This document shows positions 62,752 to 64,000 of a stretch of DNA of 64,000 bases, in pieces. Location: the NCBI RefSeq assembly GCF_015057185.1, contig NZ_SVEV01000013.1:21786-85785 (forward strand). Direction: 5' to 3'. Source of the DNA: Pseudobutyrivibrio sp. Its GTDB lineage: Bacteria > Bacillota > Clostridia > Lachnospirales > Lachnospiraceae. Below the pieces are notes generated by a model that had not been told where the DNA came from, ran no database searches, and saw only the letters and a list, made by a program, of their open reading frames with translations. Every line of letters starts with the position of its first letter. Positions within the stretch are counted from its first letter, which is position 1. A program made the translations under genes and the position numbers.

Positions 62752-63684
62752 TTAGTGTAAAAAATCTTTTATTTGCTGGTGAATTATTTCCATAAGTCTC
62801 TGACGAGCTTCAACAGCAGCCCAGGCAATATGTGGTGTTATTATTAGCTTGTTACTATCCTTAATTCCTCTAAGTGGATTAGTTTCACTCATAGGCTCAA
62901 CATCAAGTACATCAAGTCCTGCACCAGCAATTACATTATTGTTTAAAGCATCTGCTAAATCCTGCTCATTTATTATAGGACCTCGACCAACATTTATTAA
63001 AATAGCATTCTTTTTCATTTTATTTAATGCCACTTTATCAATCATATTTAATGTATTTTCATTAAGTGGAGCATGAATAGAGACAACGTCCGAAGTAGCA
63101 AGCAATGTATCAAAATCAACTTCTTTGTATTCAGAATCGTGATTATTACCGCTTGTAGAATAGTAAATTACATTTGCACCAAGGCATGTTGCAATTTCTG
63201 CTACTCTTTTTCCAATTGCTCCTAAACCAATAATTCCCCATGTCTTTCCATTAATCTCATTAAAGTGCATATCAAAATGTGTAAATAAGGTATCATTTAC
63301 ATATTTTTCGCTCTTTACATAATTGTCATAGTAGCTTAAATGCTCATATAAATAAAATAATAATGCTAATGTGTGCTGTGCTACAGCTTCTGTGGAATAG
63401 CCTGCAACATTTCGCCATTCTATACCTTTTGCTGCTAAATATTCCTTATCTAAATTATTAGTTCCTGTTGCGGTAACGCATACTAGCTTTAAGTTTTGTG
63501 CATTTCCAATTGTCTTTTCATTAACTGGAACTTTATTTAAAACGATAATATCGGCATCCTTTGTTCTAATAGCAGCCTCTTCAACACTTGAATAATCATA
63601 GGTAATGACTTCACCAAAGTCTTCAAAGGATTTTAAATCTATATCTTCACCAATTGATTTTCTGTCTAAAAAAACTATTTTCAT
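62752..63684 (-). CDS. D-2-hydroxyacid dehydrogenase
   Basis: A 310-residue NAD-dependent dehydrogenase that reduces 2-keto acids (or oxidises 2-hydroxy acids). The Rossmann motif GIIGLGAIGKRVAE and the catalytic Arg (LINVGRGPIINE), Glu and His (ITPHIAWAAVEAR) are all present. Substrate may be hydroxypyruvate, pyruvate or a related acid. AAGGAGG lies upstream of the ATG. Monocistronic as far as seen; the next gene starts 180 bases downstream with its own promoter. Confidence 0.92.
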   Translation of the reverse strand: MKIVFLDRKSIGEDIDLKSFEDFGEVITYDYSSVEEAAIRTKDADIIVLNKVPVNEKTIGNAQNLKLVCVTATGTNNLDKEYLAAKGIEWRNVAGYSTEAVAQHTLALLFYLYEHLSYYDNYVKSEKYVNDTLFTHFDMHFNEINGKTWGIIGLGAIGKRVAEIATCLGANVIYYSTSGNNHDSEYKEVDFDTLLATSDVVSIHAPLNENTLNMIDKVALNKMKKNAILINVGRGPIINEQDLADALNNNVIAGAGLDVLDVEPMSETNPLRGIKDSNKLIITPHIAWAAVEARQRLMEIIHQQIKDFLH

Positions 63685-63748
63685 AAGTAATACCTCCTTA
63701 AATCTTTACACATTTTAACAAGCAGTTAATAATCTAGCAACCTTTTTA

Positions 63749-63784
63749 GGGCATAAAAAAACCTCTAGGAATTTCTCCTAGAGG
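63749..63784 (-). terminator. Terminator after the tRNA genes
   Basis: Minus-strand stem CCTCTAGGA/TCCTAGAGG with a short loop, a seven-T tract, and then ATGCCC, the same downstream motif as at the two palindromes. Confidence 0.92.
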
Positions 63785-63797
63785 GTAAAAAAAATAG

Positions 63798-63870
<73 letters not shown>

Positions 63871-63899
63871 ACAAGCAACAACCAAAGGAAGTCACTGAG

Positions 63900-63973
63900 T
63901 TGCGGGAGATGGATTTGAACCATCGACCTCCGGGTTATGAGCCCGGCGAGCTTCCAGACTGCTCCATCCCGCG
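63900..63973 (-). tRNA. Initiator tRNA-fMet (CAU)
   Basis: 74-nt cloverleaf with anticodon CAU. Initiator features are visible: a C1/A72 mismatch at the end of the acceptor stem (5' CGCGGGA, 3' TCCCGCA, discriminator A) and three G-C pairs at the base of the anticodon stem (GGGCTCATAACCC). CCA is not encoded. It is transcribed ahead of tRNA-Phe. Confidence 0.97.
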
Positions 63974-64000
63974 ATATTAAAAAAGATGGGCGGTGGTGGA

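Overview
The window looks like a chromosomal segment of a low-to-moderate GC Firmicute, most likely a Lachnospiraceae bacterium of the Butyrivibrio/Pseudobutyrivibrio/Roseburia type. This is inferred from paired GlgC/GlgD, SpoVG, a murC-dnaD-dnaC-prs order, a split transketolase, a class B sortase with MBG-rich surface proteins, and strong AGGAGG ribosome binding sites. No phage or insertion sequence is evident.

Layout. 1-16.3 kb (minus strand): one closely packed gene string. It starts with a SARP/BTAD-type regulator, then a hypothetical protein, a transglutaminase lipoprotein, a PilC/GspF protein, four small pilin-like membrane proteins, a PilT-like ATPase, a SulP transporter, Mfd, a PrsA-like lipoprotein and a heterodimeric ABC exporter, the last subunit running off the window. 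16.4-19.7 kb (minus): glgC-glgD-spoVG-pth. 20-24.9 kb (plus): murC, then two pairs of abutting DnaA boxes, dnaD-like, dnaC-like and prs. 24.85-25.61 kb: a stop-codon-to-stop-codon imperfect palindrome of about 760 bp between convergent genes. 25.6-30.6 kb: a divergent pair, a large membrane-anchored protein with a degenerate C39-like end (minus) and an LtaS-type sulfatase-fold enzyme (plus). 30.6-44.8 kb (minus): YhhN-like protein, a surface protein with a PKTAD sorting signal, a class B sortase, and a 3479-residue secreted MBG-repeat protein. 45.1-45.9 kb: a Fic toxin with a VbhA-like antitoxin. 46-49.5 kb: a gene-poor accessory island with decayed coding, one PD-(D/E)XK-like gene, a 53-bp tandem repeat array, and a cluster of perfect dyads around a strong minus-strand promoter. 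49.5-53.6 kb: marR plus a second heterodimeric ABC exporter. 53.9-63.7 kb: a TetR regulator, ROK glucokinase, class A PBP, aldose 1-epimerase, split transketolase, an AAA+ ATPase with a degenerate nuclease domain, and a D-2-hydroxyacid dehydrogenase. 63.8-64 kb: tRNA-fMet and tRNA-Phe.

Functional themes are cell-surface display and envelope synthesis (sortase and substrate, giant MBG protein, LtaS, PBP1, pilus-like machine), glycogen and sugar metabolism (glgC/D, glucokinase, galM, transketolase), and replication/repair (dnaD, dnaC, mfd). The most unusual material is non-coding: the long palindrome, a smaller one of the same design between galM and the transketolase genes, a U-tract-TATGCCC motif after several terminators, the 53-bp repeat array, the dyad cluster, and the DnaA-box pairs.
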